Shown: positions 50,783 to 58,752 of the stretch, one piece after another
Layout: each line of letters begins with the position of its first letter
Position numbering within the stretch: the first letter of the stretch is position 1
Assembly: GCF_029953285.1 (NCBI RefSeq)
Contig: NZ_JASAOI010000059.1
Span: forward strand, 46,606 to 110,605
Length of the DNA: 64,000 nucleotides
Source: Yinghuangia seranimata
GTDB lineage: Bacteria > Actinomycetota > Actinomycetes > Streptomycetales > Streptomycetaceae
Reading direction: 5' to 3'
The notes under the pieces: generated by a model
What the model saw: only the letters and a program-made list of their open reading frames with translations
What the model was told of the DNA's origin: nothing
Database searches by the model: none
Translations under genes and position numbers: made by a program

Positions 50783-52819
50783 TCATCCGATCCGGTAGAT
50801 GCGCTCTGCGACGGTCAGCAGCAGGGTGTTCCCGACCGCGACGACTTCCGTGTCCCAGGACCAGTCCGCCGCCTTGTCGATGATGAAGGAGCAGCCCCAC
50901 AGAGCGGCGCCGGTGTCCGGGTTCAGGCGGACGAACGAGGAGTTGACGGTCTCGTCTCCGGCTCTGCCGACAGTTCTGCTCCAGATCAGCGCGTCACCGA
51001 GAAAGCGTAGGAACCCTCCTGTCGACTCGGTGACGGGGGTCCGCCAGCGGAGCTCACCGGTGAGCTCCCGGCATTCCTTGTGATGCGTCCTGTTGTGCGT
51101 TCTTGGATAGACGTCCATGACGAGGCATCGCGGGGACGGGATCACGTTGATGGCGGAGGTGCCTGCGTCCAGTTCGAAGGAGCGCGCTGTCCGGCCTGTA
51201 CGGGCGTCGATGAAATCGACGCGGTCACCCTGCTCCAGGAGGATCTGGCCCGCGAGCGTCCGGCCCGACACGTAGCCGTTCCACAGCGGACTGGACCAGA
51301 CGACGTGCCCGTCTCGCAGACGGCGAGCGGTAGCCGTCTGGGCATCGCTGTAGACGACGTGTTCACCCAGGATGAGTGGGGAGAAGAACGACGACTTCCG
51401 GGTCAGAGCAATGCGGCCGAGGGGGACGGACCAGCGGACGTTCCCTGTTTCGGTGTCCCAGACCGTGACCTCGCCGTCGCCGACGGCGGTCACGATGACG
51501 CTTGGCGAGGCCGCGTGGTAGATGTGCCTGTCCGGGGCGTACTGCCAGTGCCGATCGGGCGTCGCGTCCGTGTCGGGACCGGGGCGCGGTATCGGGCGGC
51601 TCCACAGCGTCCGCCCGGTGAGCGGATCGACGCACCGGATCATCTCGGGGGTCGTCCGCTCCGTGTGAGCGGATTCCGGGATGTAGGCGACCCGGTTCCT
51701 GGAGCACACAGTGAGGACTTCGTCGTCCTCGGGTCCGGGTATCGTCCACTCGGCTCGCCAGGCGGACACGTCGACGGCCTGAAGGTGCGCGCCCCCTCCG
51801 ATGAGCAGGAGGCCGGCCCCGGTGGGCTGGAACGGCTCTGGCCGCCACGATGCGTCCAGGGGGTGGAGCCGCGGAAGGGGCGGCGGGGTACGCAACCCCA
51901 GTTCCTGCAGCGCTTCGCTGTTCAGGAGTTGGAGGGTGACGCCGGCCCCCCAGGGAGCGTACGGCGGCCGGTCGGACGAGTCTTCGACGAGGGCGCGGAG
52001 TGTGGCGGGGATGGTGCGGGCGGGCGGCCTGGCGGAGGGATCCTTGGCCAGCAGGGCGAGCAGGTAGGTGTCGACGGCTTCGGGGACGGCCGGCCGCAGG
52101 CTGCTGGGCGGTGGCGGTTCCTCGTACAAGGCGGCGTACACACCCCCGTTGGGGAACACCACACGGCCGGTGAGCAGTTGGAACAGGGTGGCCCCCAGCG
52201 CGTAGACGTCCGCGGCGGCCGTGGCGGGGTTGCCGGTCAGCTGTTCGGGGGCCATGTAGGCGGGTGTGCCGGGGACAGTGCCGTCCAGGGTCAGGCCGGC
52301 GGTGGCGTCGTCCAGGCGGGCGATCCCGAAGTCGCAGATCTTGACGGCGCCGCTGTCGTCGAGCATCAGGTTGTGCGGTTTGATGTCGCGGTGGACGACC
52401 CCTGCCGTGTGGGCGGCCGCCAGGCCCTCGGCAGCCTGCGCGCCGTACTCCAGCACCGTGTTCATCGGCAACCCCGCCGGGTGCTCCCTGAGGTGCGCGG
52501 CCAGATCCGGGCCCGCCAGCAACTCCAGTACCAGGAACGGCGGATCCTGGTGCTCGACGAAATCGTGAACGGCGGCGATACGGGGATGGCTGAAACGGGC
52601 GCCGGCCTTCGCCTCCCGGCGGAACCGGGCCAGCGCCCGGTGCCACTGGTCGTCGGCCTTGCCGGCCAGCAGCGTCTTCACCGCGACACGCCGGTCCAGC
52701 GTCAGATCCAGTGCCCGCCAGACTTCGCCCATCGCGCCGTTGCCCAGCCGCCGCTGAAGCCGGTACCGTCCGGCCAGTTCGTCACCCGCTTCCCACGCCG
52801 TGCCCCGGCCCGGGCTCAT
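50783..52819 (-). CDS. Ser/Thr protein kinase fused to a PQQ-like beta-propeller
   Basis: 678 residues. Hanks-type kinase: glycine loop LGNGAMGEV (25-33), Lys48 in VAVKTL, catalytic HRDIKPHN (143-150), DFG 163-165 and MAPEQ near 187. From about residue 310 the chain changes to PQQ/WD-like propeller blades (GEVTVWDTETGNVRWSVPLG, VDPLTGRTLWSRPI, VDFIDARTGRTARSFEL). No membrane helix joins the two parts, so the whole protein is probably cytoplasmic, unlike most PknD-type kinases. ATG 52819 with GAGG upstream. Target unknown. Confidence 0.92.
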   Translation of the reverse strand: MSPGRGTAWEAGDELAGRYRLQRRLGNGAMGEVWRALDLTLDRRVAVKTLLAGKADDQWHRALARFRREAKAGARFSHPRIAAVHDFVEHQDPPFLVLELLAGPDLAAHLREHPAGLPMNTVLEYGAQAAEGLAAAHTAGVVHRDIKPHNLMLDDSGAVKICDFGIARLDDATAGLTLDGTVPGTPAYMAPEQLTGNPATAAADVYALGATLFQLLTGRVVFPNGGVYAALYEEPPPPSSLRPAVPEAVDTYLLALLAKDPSARPPARTIPATLRALVEDSSDRPPYAPWGAGVTLQLLNSEALQELGLRTPPPLPRLHPLDASWRPEPFQPTGAGLLLIGGGAHLQAVDVSAWRAEWTIPGPEDDEVLTVCSRNRVAYIPESAHTERTTPEMIRCVDPLTGRTLWSRPIPRPGPDTDATPDRHWQYAPDRHIYHAASPSVIVTAVGDGEVTVWDTETGNVRWSVPLGRIALTRKSSFFSPLILGEHVVYSDAQTATARRLRDGHVVWSSPLWNGYVSGRTLAGQILLEQGDRVDFIDARTGRTARSFELDAGTSAINVIPSPRCLVMDVYPRTHNRTHHKECRELTGELRWRTPVTESTGGFLRFLGDALIWSRTVGRAGDETVNSSFVRLNPDTGAALWGCSFIIDKAADWSWDTEVVAVGNTLLLTVAERIYRIG

Positions 52820-53008
52820 TCGGCGGCCTCAGCGGAGACCCGGGCGCCGAGCTCGAGTCCGCCGGCGTGGTTGTCGGTTCCCATGGCGCGGACCGTACCG
52901 GAAATCCTCTCCGTACGGACCTTCCGAAACGCTTGCTGTGGAACGACGTTCGGAACGGTACGTGTGTTGACCGACGCGGGACGCGCCGGTCCTCAGACCG
53001 GCGATGGT

Positions 53009-53941
53009 TCAGGCTGGGGCGTCGGTGTCGTAGAAGGCGCGGGCGGCGAGGGCGATCCACTCGGGGCGTTCCCAAGTGGTCCAGCGGGCGCGGGCGTTCT
53101 GGTCGATGGTGGTGGCGGTTTCGTCGGCGGTGGCGCCTGCTTCGCGCAGGCGTCGGGCTTCGGTGCGGACGTAGGCGAGGTAGTCGCGGACGTCGTGGAT
53201 CAGTGAGGCGTCGGTGACCTCGCCGTGGCCGGGGACGACGATCTGCGGTTCGAGTGCGGCGAGTTCGTCGAGGACGCCGATCCAACCGGCGCCGTCCACA
53301 TCGGTGTCGTGGGGTGGGAAGTACGGCGCGATCGGGAAGATGCGGGTCTCCAGCAGGTCGCCGGCGAACAGCACCCGGTCGTCTACGAGGATGATCTGGT
53401 CGGAGCCGGTGTGCGCCGGGCCGACCGCGCGCAGCACCACCGTACGGCCACCCAGGTCGAGTTCGGCCTCGCCTTCGTAGACCAGGTCGGGGTCGACGAG
53501 TTCCACGCCTTCGAGTTCGGTGGCGACCTCGGGGCTCAGGCCCTTGAACATGCCCAGGTAGCCGACGCCCTTGTGCCGCAGTTCCGTGCGCTGGCCGGTG
53601 TTGTAGACGATCGTGGCCGCGCCCTTGAACACCTGCGCGCCGTAACCGTGTTCGGGGTGGAAGTGGGTGAGGGTCAGGTACAGGCGGCGGTCGCCGGCGA
53701 GGTGGCGCGCCTGTTCGAGGACGTAGGCGCCGTTGCGGGGGCCGAGCCCGGTGTCGATGACCAGTGCGGCGGTCTCGCCGAGGACGATGCCGACGTTGGG
53801 GACCAGCTCGACGCGGTTGTCGGGGATGACGAAGACGCCCTCGGAGACCTGGACGGGCGCGCCGGACACGACCGGCGGGGGGCTCTGCAGGAGGTCCGGC
53901 GCGCCGTCGGCGGCGAGGGGTGCGGGATCGGTGGGGCACAT
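53009..53941 (-). CDS. MBL-fold metallo-hydrolase (HFHPEH variant)
   Basis: 310 residues from ATG 53941 (GGGAG 7 nt upstream). Metal site: LTLTHFHPEHGYG (usual HxHxDH, here with Glu in place of Asp), GPAHTGSDQIILVDDRVLFAGD and VVPGHGEVTD. The Asp-to-Glu change occurs in some MBL subfamilies. C-terminal helices are longer than in lactonases. Divergent from a TetR gene with two operator copies between, so it is probably ligand-induced. Confidence 0.88.
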   Translation of the reverse strand: MCPTDPAPLAADGAPDLLQSPPPVVSGAPVQVSEGVFVIPDNRVELVPNVGIVLGETAALVIDTGLGPRNGAYVLEQARHLAGDRRLYLTLTHFHPEHGYGAQVFKGAATIVYNTGQRTELRHKGVGYLGMFKGLSPEVATELEGVELVDPDLVYEGEAELDLGGRTVVLRAVGPAHTGSDQIILVDDRVLFAGDLLETRIFPIAPYFPPHDTDVDGAGWIGVLDELAALEPQIVVPGHGEVTDASLIHDVRDYLAYVRTEARRLREAGATADETATTIDQNARARWTTWERPEWIALAARAFYDTDAPA

Positions 53942-53956
53942 GGCACGACTCCCAGA

Positions 53957-53973
53957 TCTGAACAGTGTTGAGA
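53957..53973. promoter_or_regulatory. TetR operator copy 1 (TCTGAACA-G-TGTTGAGA)
   Basis: 17-nt near-perfect palindrome just upstream of the MBL start. A second copy lies 41 bp away. Confidence 0.65.
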
Positions 53974-53997
53974 TTGCGGTCCGAGCGTAACACCTGA

Positions 53998-54014
53998 TCT
54001 GAACACCGCTAAGA
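53998..54014. promoter_or_regulatory. TetR operator copy 2 over the TetR promoter
   Basis: TCTGAACACCGCTAAGA resembles copy 1 at most positions and contains TAAGAT (54009-54014), a possible -10 box placing the transcript start at about the ATG (54022). Confidence 0.6.
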
Positions 54015-54021
54015 TCGAGGA

Positions 54022-54711
54022 ATGGCGAAGGCGCGATACCACCACGGAGACCTGCGCGAGGCCCTGCTCGACGCGGCAGAGGCCCTCGTACGGGAGCGGG
54101 GCGCCGACGGCTGGTCGCTGCGTGAGGCCTCGGCCAGGGTCGGGGTCAGCCCCAGCGCCGCGTACCACCACTTCGGGTCACGCGACGAGCTCGTCCGGGC
54201 TCTGTCCGAAGTCGTGCTGGCCCGGCTGGGGAGCCACCTTCGCGCGGCCATGGACGCGACGTCGGGGCACGGCGCCGAACGCCTCGTCGCATGCGGCCGC
54301 GCCTATGTCACCTGGGCCGTCCTGGACCCGGCCGTCGCCCGGCTGGTCTTCCGCGGCGGCGCCACAGAGCCGCAGTCCGCCGTCTCGCCCCACCCGCACG
54401 ACGTGCTCACCACGGAACTCGACCGTCTGGCCGACACGGGGCTTTTGCCTCCGCAGGCCCGTCCGGGCGCCGAGTTCGTGGTCTGGGCCGCCATCCACGG
54501 CCTGGCCGTCCTGCTCATCGACGACCTCGTCCACATCGACGACCGGCGCGACGTCGAACTCCAGACGGAGCGTCTGGTCTCGGCCACCCTCAACGGCCTG
54601 GCACAGGAAACCGCCCCGCCCGCGGATCGGCCCCTGCCCCGGACTGCCCACACGCAGCGGGTCGCCCAGTCCCAGGACGCCGGTCCGTCACCGCGGACGT
54701 TCTCACCCTGA
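54022..54711 (+). CDS. TetR family regulator of the divergent MBL gene
   Basis: 229 residues. ARYHHGDLREALLDAAEALV is the opening typical of the YxHGDLR TetR group; helix-turn-helix SLREASARVGVSPSAAYHHF at about 33-52. TetR_C_33-like ligand domain (WAVLDPAVARLVFRGGATEP). The ~30-residue C-terminal tail is Pro/Thr-rich. Probably leaderless or short-leadered. Operator copies upstream indicate control of itself and the MBL gene. Confidence 0.92.
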   Translation: MAKARYHHGDLREALLDAAEALVRERGADGWSLREASARVGVSPSAAYHHFGSRDELVRALSEVVLARLGSHLRAAMDATSGHGAERLVACGRAYVTWAVLDPAVARLVFRGGATEPQSAVSPHPHDVLTTELDRLADTGLLPPQARPGAEFVVWAAIHGLAVLLIDDLVHIDDRRDVELQTERLVSATLNGLAQETAPPADRPLPRTAHTQRVAQSQDAGPSPRTFSP

Positions 54712-54843
54712 CGACACAGGGCTCGGTCCCGTCGGACGCGGGCAGGGTGTCGAACGGCACTTCCGGGACGTCCGCGGCGAACAGCCGGATTCATGCCTCC
54801 GCGCGGCGATGCCGTCACCGCGCGGAGCCTCGCTTCTCGGCCG

Positions 54844-55278
54844 TCAGCCCCGGAGGGTGGCGATGGCCTTCTCGATACGGCGTTGGCGGGTGTCGGGCTT
54901 CTTCGCGCTCTCGATGGCGCGCACGTGCTCGCGCTTGCGGCTGTCGGTGAGGTTGTCGAACGCGGCGCGCGCGGCGGGGTCGTCGTCCAGAGCCGCGGTG
55001 AAGTCCTCGGGCTCGACGACGACGCGCGGCTCGGTGTCGAGCTCCACCTCGACCTCGACCTCCTCGCCGATCTCGACCCCTGCGGCCTGCCGGTTGGCGT
55101 TGCTGAGGCCGAGCAGGGCGCGGCCGCGCAGGAGGGCGACGCGGCTCTTCCAGGAGTGCCCGTTGATCGTGATCGTCACCGGCGGACGCGCGCCGCCGTC
55201 GAGCGCCGCCACCACCTCGGGCGGAACTTCCAGGCCCCGCATGGGCTCGGGGGGTTCGACGTGGGCGCGAAACTTCAT
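54844..55278 (-). CDS. DUF1905 / YdeI-OmpD-associated family protein
   Basis: 144 residues from ATG 55278 (AGGAG 7 nt upstream). N-terminal DUF1905 beta barrel: FRAHVEPPEPMRGLEVPPEV and VTITINGHSWKSRVALLRGR. C-terminal YdeI-type helices: DDDPAARAAFDNLTDSRKRE then HVRAIESAKKPDTRQRRIEK. Homologues are linked with bacteriocin or polymyxin protection by name only. Downstream of the VOC gene on the same strand, gap about 155 nt with a hairpin. Confidence 0.87.
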   Translation of the reverse strand: MKFRAHVEPPEPMRGLEVPPEVVAALDGGARPPVTITINGHSWKSRVALLRGRALLGLSNANRQAAGVEIGEEVEVEVELDTEPRVVVEPEDFTAALDDDPAARAAFDNLTDSRKREHVRAIESAKKPDTRQRRIEKAIATLRG

Positions 55279-55372
55279 GTTCTTACTCCTGTTGTTCTGT
55301 CGGCGCGCCGTGGATGGGCCCGCCCGGCTCCGATGGCCGCTCCCACCTTCTGCAGTGGGGCCATCGCCGTGT

Positions 55373-55407
55373 CCGGGACGGCTGCGGTACGTGCCGCGCC
55401 GTCCCGG
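55373..55407 (-). terminator. Hairpin between the VOC and YdeI genes
   Basis: Stem CCGGGACGGC / GCCGTCCCGG with a further inner pairing (GCGG/CCGC). About 28 nt downstream of the VOC stop; probably terminates or attenuates before the YdeI gene. Confidence 0.55.
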
Positions 55408-55434
55408 GTGGCTGTGGGGCAAGAGGTGTCGCGG

Positions 55435-55848
55435 CTACTCGGCGTAGGGCTGGTCGTCGCCCTCGGCGCTGTAGCCGAGGCTCCAGACGTAGCCGTCCGG
55501 GTCGGCGAAGGTGCCGCCGTAGCCGCCCCACGGCAGGGCGCCGGCGGGCTTGAGGATCGTGGCGCCGGCCTTCTCGGCCTCCGCCATGACCTCGTCGACC
55601 CGCGCCTCACTGCGGACGACGTAGGTCAGAACCAGCCCGCTGAAGCCACTGCCCGCCGGGTCCGTGCCCACCAGGCCGGCCAGACCTTCGCGACCGTAGA
55701 AGCCGACCGGCGAGGCGCCGTCCGACTCGAAGAACACCGAGATGCCGAAGTCGTTCTTGATCTTCCAGCCGAGGCCGTCGGTGTAGAACCGCTTCGCCCG
55801 GTCCATGTCGCTGACACCGAGGAGGATCGAGCTGACGTGCGCCTTCAT
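55435..55848 (-). CDS. VOC family protein (glyoxalase/bleomycin-resistance type)
   Basis: 137 residues. Two beta-alpha-beta-beta-beta modules: SSILLGVSDMDRAKRFYTDG and the second ending WGGYGGTFADPDGYVWSLGY. The Glu before DPDG-type C-terminus and a His near the N-terminus (MKAHVSS) may be metal ligands. ATG 55848 has AAGGAG upstream. Function unspecific. Confidence 0.9.
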   Translation of the reverse strand: MKAHVSSILLGVSDMDRAKRFYTDGLGWKIKNDFGISVFFESDGASPVGFYGREGLAGLVGTDPAGSGFSGLVLTYVVRSEARVDEVMAEAEKAGATILKPAGALPWGGYGGTFADPDGYVWSLGYSAEGDDQPYAE

Positions 55849-56225
55849 GTCCTGCTCCTTGCGCTTTAGGTGTGTGGGTGACGGACGTCCGGGCTCGGGC
55901 CCGGCCGTCGCGTCGGCGTGTCCGCCGCTGTCGTGACGATCACGCTAGGTGCTGAGCAACAGCCGGGGCTTCTCGATTCCTGATCGGTCGGTCGCGCAGG
56001 CCGTCGTCACACCAACCCCGAATTCATCAACAGCATCCGGGGCATCCCGGCCGGGGCTCGATCCGCGCGATATGGACAGTGGCCGCGCAGAAGGCACCTC
56101 GGTGGTCCCTCAAGGCTCAGGGGAGCCTCCAGTCCCGGGGCGGAGAAGGGCGTTCGCGGTTGCACGCGTCTCCCGGCGATCGTCCCGACCGCGCTGCATG
56201 TCTCCCTGCGTGCCCAGGAGGTTCG
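55849..56225. other. Intergenic stretch containing the left inverted repeat
   Basis: No gene. Holds the 55990-56057 repeat copy and the promoter region of the secreted protein gene at 56226. Confidence 0.5.
55990..56057 (+). repeat. Left copy of a ~68-bp inverted repeat
   Basis: The first 32 bp (GGTCGCGCAGGCCGTCGTCA...) match the reverse complement of 57261-57292 with one mismatch; similarity continues for about 36 bp with ten changes, mostly transitions, and one gap. The copies enclose the two secreted-protein genes. Confidence 0.7.
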
Positions 56226-56702
56226 ATGAAGTTCCGAGGCAAACCCTCTCGACGTGCCCGTATTTCGGCTGCTCTCGGTTGTGCGATGGCCATGGCCGTG
56301 TCCGCGGCGCCCGCCGCCGGTGCGGCCCCGTCCCCGGCCGCGCCGAAACCGTCTCCGGTCGAAGCCGCGGCAGTCGCCTCGGGTGTCTGCAACTACCCGT
56401 CGATCGAGCTGTGGTACGACTCCGACCAGTACGGCTCGTACCGGAAGGTCTGGTTCAAGAGCACGCCGAGCTGTCCCAGGGGCGTGCTGATCACGCTGAA
56501 CGCCACGATCTACTGCACTTCGCCGAGAGGGACGCTCGTCTACCGCGAACACGCGACAGGACGAACCCCGCTGGAACTGCCGATGCGCAACCTGCCTGCG
56601 AAGGCCCAGTGCAAGACGTTCCACGCCGAGGCCACCCAGGGAATCATCGACAACGCCTTCCTCGACCTGTGGACCTGGAACAACGGGAACTACCCCGCCT
56701 GA
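56226..56702 (+). CDS. Small secreted protein
   Basis: 158 residues from ATG 56226 with AGGAGG 4-5 nt upstream. Classical signal peptide (RRARISAALGCAMAMAVSAA, cleavage around PAAGAA), a Pro/Ala linker, then a mature domain with four Cys (GVCNYPSIELWYDSDQYGSY, PSCPRG, IYCTSPRG, AQCKTF) probably forming two disulfides. Rich in Tyr/Trp, suggesting a binding surface. No family recognised. Followed after 51 nt by a second secreted protein. Confidence 0.7.
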   Translation: MKFRGKPSRRARISAALGCAMAMAVSAAPAAGAAPSPAAPKPSPVEAAAVASGVCNYPSIELWYDSDQYGSYRKVWFKSTPSCPRGVLITLNATIYCTSPRGTLVYREHATGRTPLELPMRNLPAKAQCKTFHAEATQGIIDNAFLDLWTWNNGNYPA

Positions 56703-56753
56703 GCGCGCGGGCCCGCCACCGATCCGGATCCCGCAACGAAAGGAACGCGACGC

Positions 56754-57203
56754 ATGACCCGCACTCTTGGCCGCACCGGAGCCCTCGTGGCCGGTGGCAC
56801 GCTGCTGGCCGCCTTCGCGGTCGTCGGCCCGTCGTCCGGCACGGCCTCGGCTGAGGACGGCACCGACTGCATCCCGCTCGGCAAGCGCTCGGGCACGATC
56901 ACCACCGGAACCAACGCGAAGTACAACTGGGTCGACAACCAGTGCCGCAACGTGGGCCTGCCCGACCGCCGCACCCACGTCATCCGAGTCACCCGCGCCG
57001 ACTGTGCGTTCTCGCTCTCGTCCATCAGCGCCAGGGCCACCGTGGCACTGCCCGGCGGCTTCGACCGCGACGAGCAGATCCGAACCGAAAAGTGCCCCGT
57101 GCTGACTGTGATCGTCATGGGAACCATGCGGGCGCAGGTCCAACTGACCGTCCACACCAAGCCGGGCGACCAGTACGGCAGCGCCGTCATCTACCCCGTC
57201 TAG
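56754..57203 (+). CDS. Small secreted protein
   Basis: 149 residues from ATG 56754 (AAAGGA upstream). Signal peptide (GALVAGGTLLAAFAVVGPSS, cleavage near TASA). The mature part has four Cys (GTDCIP, NQCRNVG, RADCAF, EKCPVL) and beta-rich sequence (THVIRVTRADCAFSLSSISA, VLTVIVMGTMRAQVQLTVHT). Unknown family; Cys number equals that of the preceding protein, though the sequences are not obviously alike. Probably cotranscribed, ending at the hairpin at 57274-57313. Confidence 0.7.
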   Translation: MTRTLGRTGALVAGGTLLAAFAVVGPSSGTASAEDGTDCIPLGKRSGTITTGTNAKYNWVDNQCRNVGLPDRRTHVIRVTRADCAFSLSSISARATVALPGGFDRDEQIRTEKCPVLTVIVMGTMRAQVQLTVHTKPGDQYGSAVIYPV

Positions 57204-57225
57204 CCACGTCGCGCTCGGCAGGCCG

Positions 57226-57292
57226 GCCCCGACCGGAGCGCTCCAGACGCTGTTGGTACATCGGGGTCGGTGTGACGACGGCCTGCGCGACC
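57226..57292 (-). repeat. Right copy of the ~68-bp inverted repeat
   Basis: Reverse complement of the 55990-56057 copy at about 84% identity, with the terminal 32 bp almost exact. It overlaps the hairpin at 57274-57313. Confidence 0.7.
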
Positions 57293-57313
57293 TCGGTTGC
57301 GCAGGCCGTCGTC
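57274..57313 (+). terminator. Perfect 15-bp hairpin
   Basis: GACGACGGCCTGCGC pairs with GCGCAGGCCGTCGTC across a 10-nt loop, 70 nt after the second secreted-protein stop and 66 nt before the sigma factor start. Likely terminator of the secreted pair. Confidence 0.7.
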
Positions 57314-57378
57314 GGTTTCGGGGCTCGGGGAATAGCGGGGAGCCGGGTCCGGCGTCTATCAGGGTGAGAGGGGGACGC

Positions 57379-57921
57379 TTGAAATCCCAAGATGAAGGCG
57401 AGTTCCGTGCTTTCGTGGCGACGCATCGTGTGGCGCTCGTCCGTACCGCCTACCTGGTATGCGGCGACCGCGACGAAGCCGAGGACCTGACCCAGACCGC
57501 GTTGCTCAAGCTTCATCCGGCATGGAATCGCGCGAAGTCGGCGCGGAATCGGGACGCGTACGTGCGTCGCATTCTGGTCAACACGCATCTGTCGCGGATA
57601 CGGAGACGCCGGGTCGCCCAGATCCTGACGGACCGTCTTCCGGACAAGGCCGGGCCGGACAGCACCGCGGGGCTCGCCGACCGCAGCGTGCTGATGGCGG
57701 CACTCGCCCGATTGCCGGCCAGACGCAGGGCCACCGTCGTCCTGAGGTATTGGGAGGATCTGCCGGAAGCGGAGGTCGCCCACATTCTCGGCTGCTCGGT
57801 GGGCGCGGTGCGGAGCCAGGCGTTCAAGGGCTTGGCGGAACTTCGCCGGGACCCCGAGTTGGTGGAACTCTTCAGGGACCGATCGACCCTCTCGGCGCAC
57901 GCAGTGGAGGCGCGGCTGTGA
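57379..57921 (+). CDS. SigE-family (ECF) RNA polymerase sigma factor
   Basis: 180 residues from TTG 57379 (GAGAGGGGG upstream; GTG 57364 is an alternative). Region 2: FRAFVATHRVALVRTAYLVC, GDRDEAEDLTQTALLKLHPA (core-binding and -10 recognition). Region 4: RRRATVVLRYWEDLPEAEVA with HTH HILGCSVGAVRSQAFKGLAE. Matches the SigE/RpoE-like actinobacterial group that lacks long tails. Overlaps the next gene (GTGA), which has the membrane topology of an anti-sigma partner. Confidence 0.92.
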   Translation: MKSQDEGEFRAFVATHRVALVRTAYLVCGDRDEAEDLTQTALLKLHPAWNRAKSARNRDAYVRRILVNTHLSRIRRRRVAQILTDRLPDKAGPDSTAGLADRSVLMAALARLPARRRATVVLRYWEDLPEAEVAHILGCSVGAVRSQAFKGLAELRRDPELVELFRDRSTLSAHAVEARL

Positions 57922-58625
57922 TTGATGACGGCGCTGCTTTGAAAGAGGGATTCATGCGGGAAGTAGAACAGGCCGATCCGACTCCGCCGACGGTGGCGGC
58001 CGTGATGGGGCGGATCCAGGCGAAGCGCCGCCGCCGATGGGTGTTCAGCGGTTCCGTGGCGCTGGCGTTGTTCGTCGGGGGAGGGGGCACCGTGATCGCC
58101 TCGTCGGTGCTCGACGAGAACGGTGAGTCCTCCTCGATCATCGCGGTCGACGCCGGACACGCGGTGCCGAGCGGCGAGCCGAACGTCGTCCTGACGGAGG
58201 GGACCACCAAGGGACAGGTATGGCAGGTCCGGTCGTTCATCGACGGCCGGGGGTTCCTGTGCCACAGGGACGTGGACCCGGTGACCGGGGACGTGGGCGG
58301 CGGTGCGTGCAGCGGACCCGCGATCGGTCCCGACGGCAAGGCCAGGGTCGACCGCATCAACTGGTCGGGTTCGTCGAAGCCCAACGGTGACGGGACCTGG
58401 ACGTACGAAGTCAACGGCAACACCTCCAACGAGGTCGACCACGTCGAGCTGACCTGGGAGGGCGGCACCGGCCCCGTGACCATGACGGCCACGCAACTGT
58501 CCGCCGACATCCGGGTCTTCCACGTGAAGATCACGGCGCAGGCCGGCACGCCGAAATTCTCGATCAAGCCGTTCGACGCGGCAGGCAGGCCCTTCGGCAG
58601 CATCGACCCGCCGGACGTGAGCTGA
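57918..58625 (+). CDS. Membrane protein coupled to the sigma factor (anti-sigma-like position)
   Basis: 235 residues from GTG 57918. Cytoplasmic ~45 residues (ALKEGFMREVEQADPTPPTV, AAVMGRIQAKRRRR), one helix (WVFSGSVALALFVGGGGTVI), then an extracellular beta-rich domain with two Cys (GRGFLCHRDVDP, GGGACSGPAIG). This is the layout of SigE-partner membrane proteins; no zinc-binding HxxxCxxC anti-sigma motif is present. It may sense an envelope signal. Ends just before a strong terminator. Confidence 0.8.
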   Translation: MIDDGAALKEGFMREVEQADPTPPTVAAVMGRIQAKRRRRWVFSGSVALALFVGGGGTVIASSVLDENGESSSIIAVDAGHAVPSGEPNVVLTEGTTKGQVWQVRSFIDGRGFLCHRDVDPVTGDVGGGACSGPAIGPDGKARVDRINWSGSSKPNGDGTWTYEVNGNTSNEVDHVELTWEGGTGPVTMTATQLSADIRVFHVKITAQAGTPKFSIKPFDAAGRPFGSIDPPDVS

Positions 58626-58643
58626 CGCTGCAGAAAGCCGGTC

Positions 58644-58680
58644 ACGCGTTCGTCCCGAAGCACTCTCGGGACGAACGCGT
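58644..58680 (+). terminator. Strong hairpin after the sigma operon
   Basis: Perfect 15-bp stem (ACGCGTTCGTCCCGA / TCGGGACGAACGCGT) with a 7-nt loop, 18 nt after the stop. Confidence 0.85.
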
Positions 58681-58752
58681 CCGTCTTGACCTGCGGACAT
58701 GCAGCGATGACGGGACGCGCCGCCTCCGGAGCCGGTGACTCCGCCCGCCTGG

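Noticed and set aside
51080..53206. 708-codon forward frame opposite the kinase gene
   Set aside because: Antisense shadow; low-complexity Gly/Arg/Val composition and no domain.
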